In this document: piece by piece, positions 62,259 to 64,000 of the stretch
Layout of the letters: every line of letters starts with the position of its first letter
Position numbering within the stretch: the first letter of the stretch is position 1
NCBI GenBank assembly: GCA_946902875.1
Contig: OX336343.1
Coordinates: 19,453,596 to 19,517,595 of the forward strand
From: Nematopogon swammerdamellus
Taxonomy: Eukaryota; Arthropoda; Insecta; Lepidoptera; Adelidae
DNA length: 64,000 bases
Reading direction: 5' to 3'
Position numbers and translations under genes: made by a program
The notes under the pieces: generated by a model
What the model was told of the DNA's origin: nothing
The model's input: the letters and a program-made list of their open reading frames with translations, nothing else
The model's database searches: none

Positions 62259-63158
62259 CCGGAGCATGTGCTCTGGACCCCACGGTGGAATGTTTTCGTA
62301 CGACTAGAGACTTTTATTTCCACAATTACACATTAGGTTCTGTTGTACTTCTGGTGGCGTGTAGAGTGAGTCATGTTTCAAATATTCCCCCCTTCAGTAT
62401 GTCCATAGAATCTTCATTATGACGACCATGACGTAGATCCACGAAGATAGGACGCTTCAGTCTTTTCGTGTTCAAGCTGATGTCAATTGATGCGGTCGGA
62501 AATTTATTGAGGTGGTGGCTAAGTCGCTGATTGCATGCTGTGCACATGCATAGAATTTCTTCCTTTGTCCACAGTAAACGACACTATATACTATAAACTA
62601 CGGAATACATTTTTTTTTTTATGTTATCTCAAATGTGAGGCCTCCATTGTCACGTACAATCGTCATTAAGCCTATTACACCACCTTTCTGTGGGAACAAG
62701 ATGCCATGTCGCGCTTTTTTTTTTTGGTGGCTGAGTTAGACGGGTCCAGAGCACAAGTTTCGACCGGCCAATATCACCTCTGGTCAAAATAATTCCCAGC
62801 CTGAAAGTGTTAACTTTTTGTTGTGAAGGACACACACACAGATGTTTTATTAAAGCAAGGTTCTCAAAAAGAATAGTGTCCAATGTTTGTCATATTTGGC
62901 AGTAAAAGGGTAAATTTGTTTCAGTCTAAAGTTTTTGTTAGTGGATAAAAAAACTGTATTTTATGTGCAATAATATCAGGCTAATAGAAAAGGCGCATTG
63001 GAAAGTGTATCGCCATGCCTAATCAATGTTTTTTTTATTGTGACTTGGAAGCCAGGTCAGCCAATCAAATGTATTGTCAATGGTGCCATATTGGTAAATA
63101 CGAGTAGCCATCAGTTGTATTGTGGCTGATAAACACAGTATAATATTATCTTGTCTAC
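62259..63158. other. no gene recognised
   Basis: A reversed tRNA-SINE tail scrap is at 62713-62780 (GGTGGCTGAGTTAGACGGG, CCGGCCAATATCACCTC). The remaining sequence is AT-rich without exons. Confidence 0.45.
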
Positions 63159-63313
63159 TTCAAGTTTGCCGGTTTCACTGTAGTGACTTCACGCATGCAT
63201 GCCAAGCCAATAGGGTGAATTCTGAGACGTTGCTGTCTGTACTGAGCTGGGTGTGAAGTGTTCGTCGCAATCCCCGCTTGCGGCGAACACTTCACACGCC
63301 GGCAAACTTCAAG
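63159..63313. mobile_element. foldback element with inner 20-bp hairpin
   Basis: Outer ends TTCAAGTTTGCCGG and CCGGCAAACTTCAAG (about 63159 and 63296) pair. An inner hairpin 63251-63297 has arms GTGTGAAGTGTTCGTCGCAA and TTGCGGCGAACACTTCACAC. Confidence 0.75.
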
Positions 63314-63647
63314 CAGACAGGTAATAAGGTTAACTTCACTGTCCATTCTATGCCTTTATAGGCAACTGTGCATTGTCTAAGGAAGCTTTTCAGCGTCCGG
63401 GTCGGTTCCTGGTGCAATCGAGTCACACAATGTTTGTGGACTGACCTCGGCAGTGAAGTTGACTCGCTGAACACAACACACGGTTGTATATTGGAGTTAT
63501 TTTTAAGTGTTCAAAGTATGTAAATTGACTACAAATTGGAATTATAGATTAATGTGGGAATAGTGTTTTATTTTGTATTCCCTAATATACCTAGTTGTTG
63601 CATTTGAAGAAGGCACATGGTTTTGTATCAAAGATGTTCGTACTTAC

Positions 63648-63706
63648 CACCACCGCACCGCGCCGCCGCCGTCGATGTCCATAACTTTGAATTTGCGCAA
63701 GTCCAT
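63648..63706 (-). CDS. candidate first coding exon of an unknown gene
   Basis: On the - strand an ATG opens MDLRKFKVMDIDGGGAVRW and runs into GTG|GTAAGTAC, a strong splice donor, in phase 2. It is a GC-rich island in AT-rich DNA, as the caskin and synaptogyrin exons are. The product is not recognised and the rest of the gene would lie at lower coordinates, where I found no matching exon. It could be chance. Confidence 0.28.
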
Positions 63707-63869
63707 CGCAGATATATACAAGTACTTTATTCCTCCAAATACATGTTACAGAAACAAACTATAAATTACAATTTATACGAGATACAAATGCCGACTTATC
63801 CCTTACAGATTCTTCCAGTCAACCTCATATTGTAGTGAAATACATGTAAGTAGGTATGTATGTATTTAT

Positions 63870-64000
63870 GTATAGGTATATTCTTTATTGAACACCAATT
63901 TATAAAATTAGGTACAACAGGCGAGCTTAATGCCGCGAGGCATTCTATTCTAACTAACCTTTGGGATGTGGGAGAAGTACACGCAGGCGAACAAGAATAG
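63870..64000 (-). repeat. short interspersed repeat, copy of 38530-38665
   Basis: TATTCTTTATTGAACACCAA, CAGGCGAGCTTAATGCCG, GAGGCATTCTATTC and GATGTGGGAGAAGTACACG appear in the same order as at 38530. It runs off the window end. Confidence 0.75.

Overview
This looks like nuclear DNA of a moth or butterfly (Lepidoptera). The evidence is spliced animal genes with GT-AG introns, GC-rich exons set in AT-rich introns, and a dense load of SINEs, foldback DNA elements and decayed LINEs of the kinds common in lepidopteran genomes. There is no bacterial-type gene organisation. I cannot name the species.

Two host genes are supported, both on the + strand. The first is the 3' part of caskin (ckn, a presynaptic scaffold with tandem SAM domains). 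Nine exons run from 13268 to 28982 and join in one frame (718 residues plus stop). The 5' exons are not visible and probably lie upstream of the window. The second is a complete synaptogyrin (Syngr). Its five coding exons run from 35282 to 53630 and give a 224-residue, four-span synaptic-vesicle membrane protein. The genes lie head to tail with about 6.3 kb between stop and start, and both products act at the presynapse. A weak candidate first exon of a third gene lies on the - strand at 63648-63706.

Nearly everything else is repetitive. (1) Region 1-13 kb: SINE fragments, a hAT-type miniature element with a perfect 8-bp duplication, several foldback elements, and a 2.5-kb zone of inverted repeats (8.5-11 kb). 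(2) Region 13-29 kb: caskin exons separated by SINEs, foldback elements, an RTE LINE end, and a 2-kb zone carrying repeated ACTGCGTTAC motifs. (3) Region 29-35 kb: caskin 3' UTR, then a GC-rich 95-bp tandem array. (4) Region 35-54 kb: synaptogyrin. Its second intron contains an apparent 9.3-kb hAT-flanked block holding a 241-bp SINE-derived tandem array, a 303-bp tandem array and several LINE pieces. (5) Region 54-64 kb: SINEs and foldback elements only.

The main unusual signals are these. One SINE superfamily has three different 5' heads on one shared body, and one head is a tRNA-like/5S-rRNA-like composite. One SINE copy has its body tandemly multiplied. Transposon insertions repeatedly reach to within 7-40 bp of splice sites. 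All functional statements rest on reading the sequence; no database search was possible.
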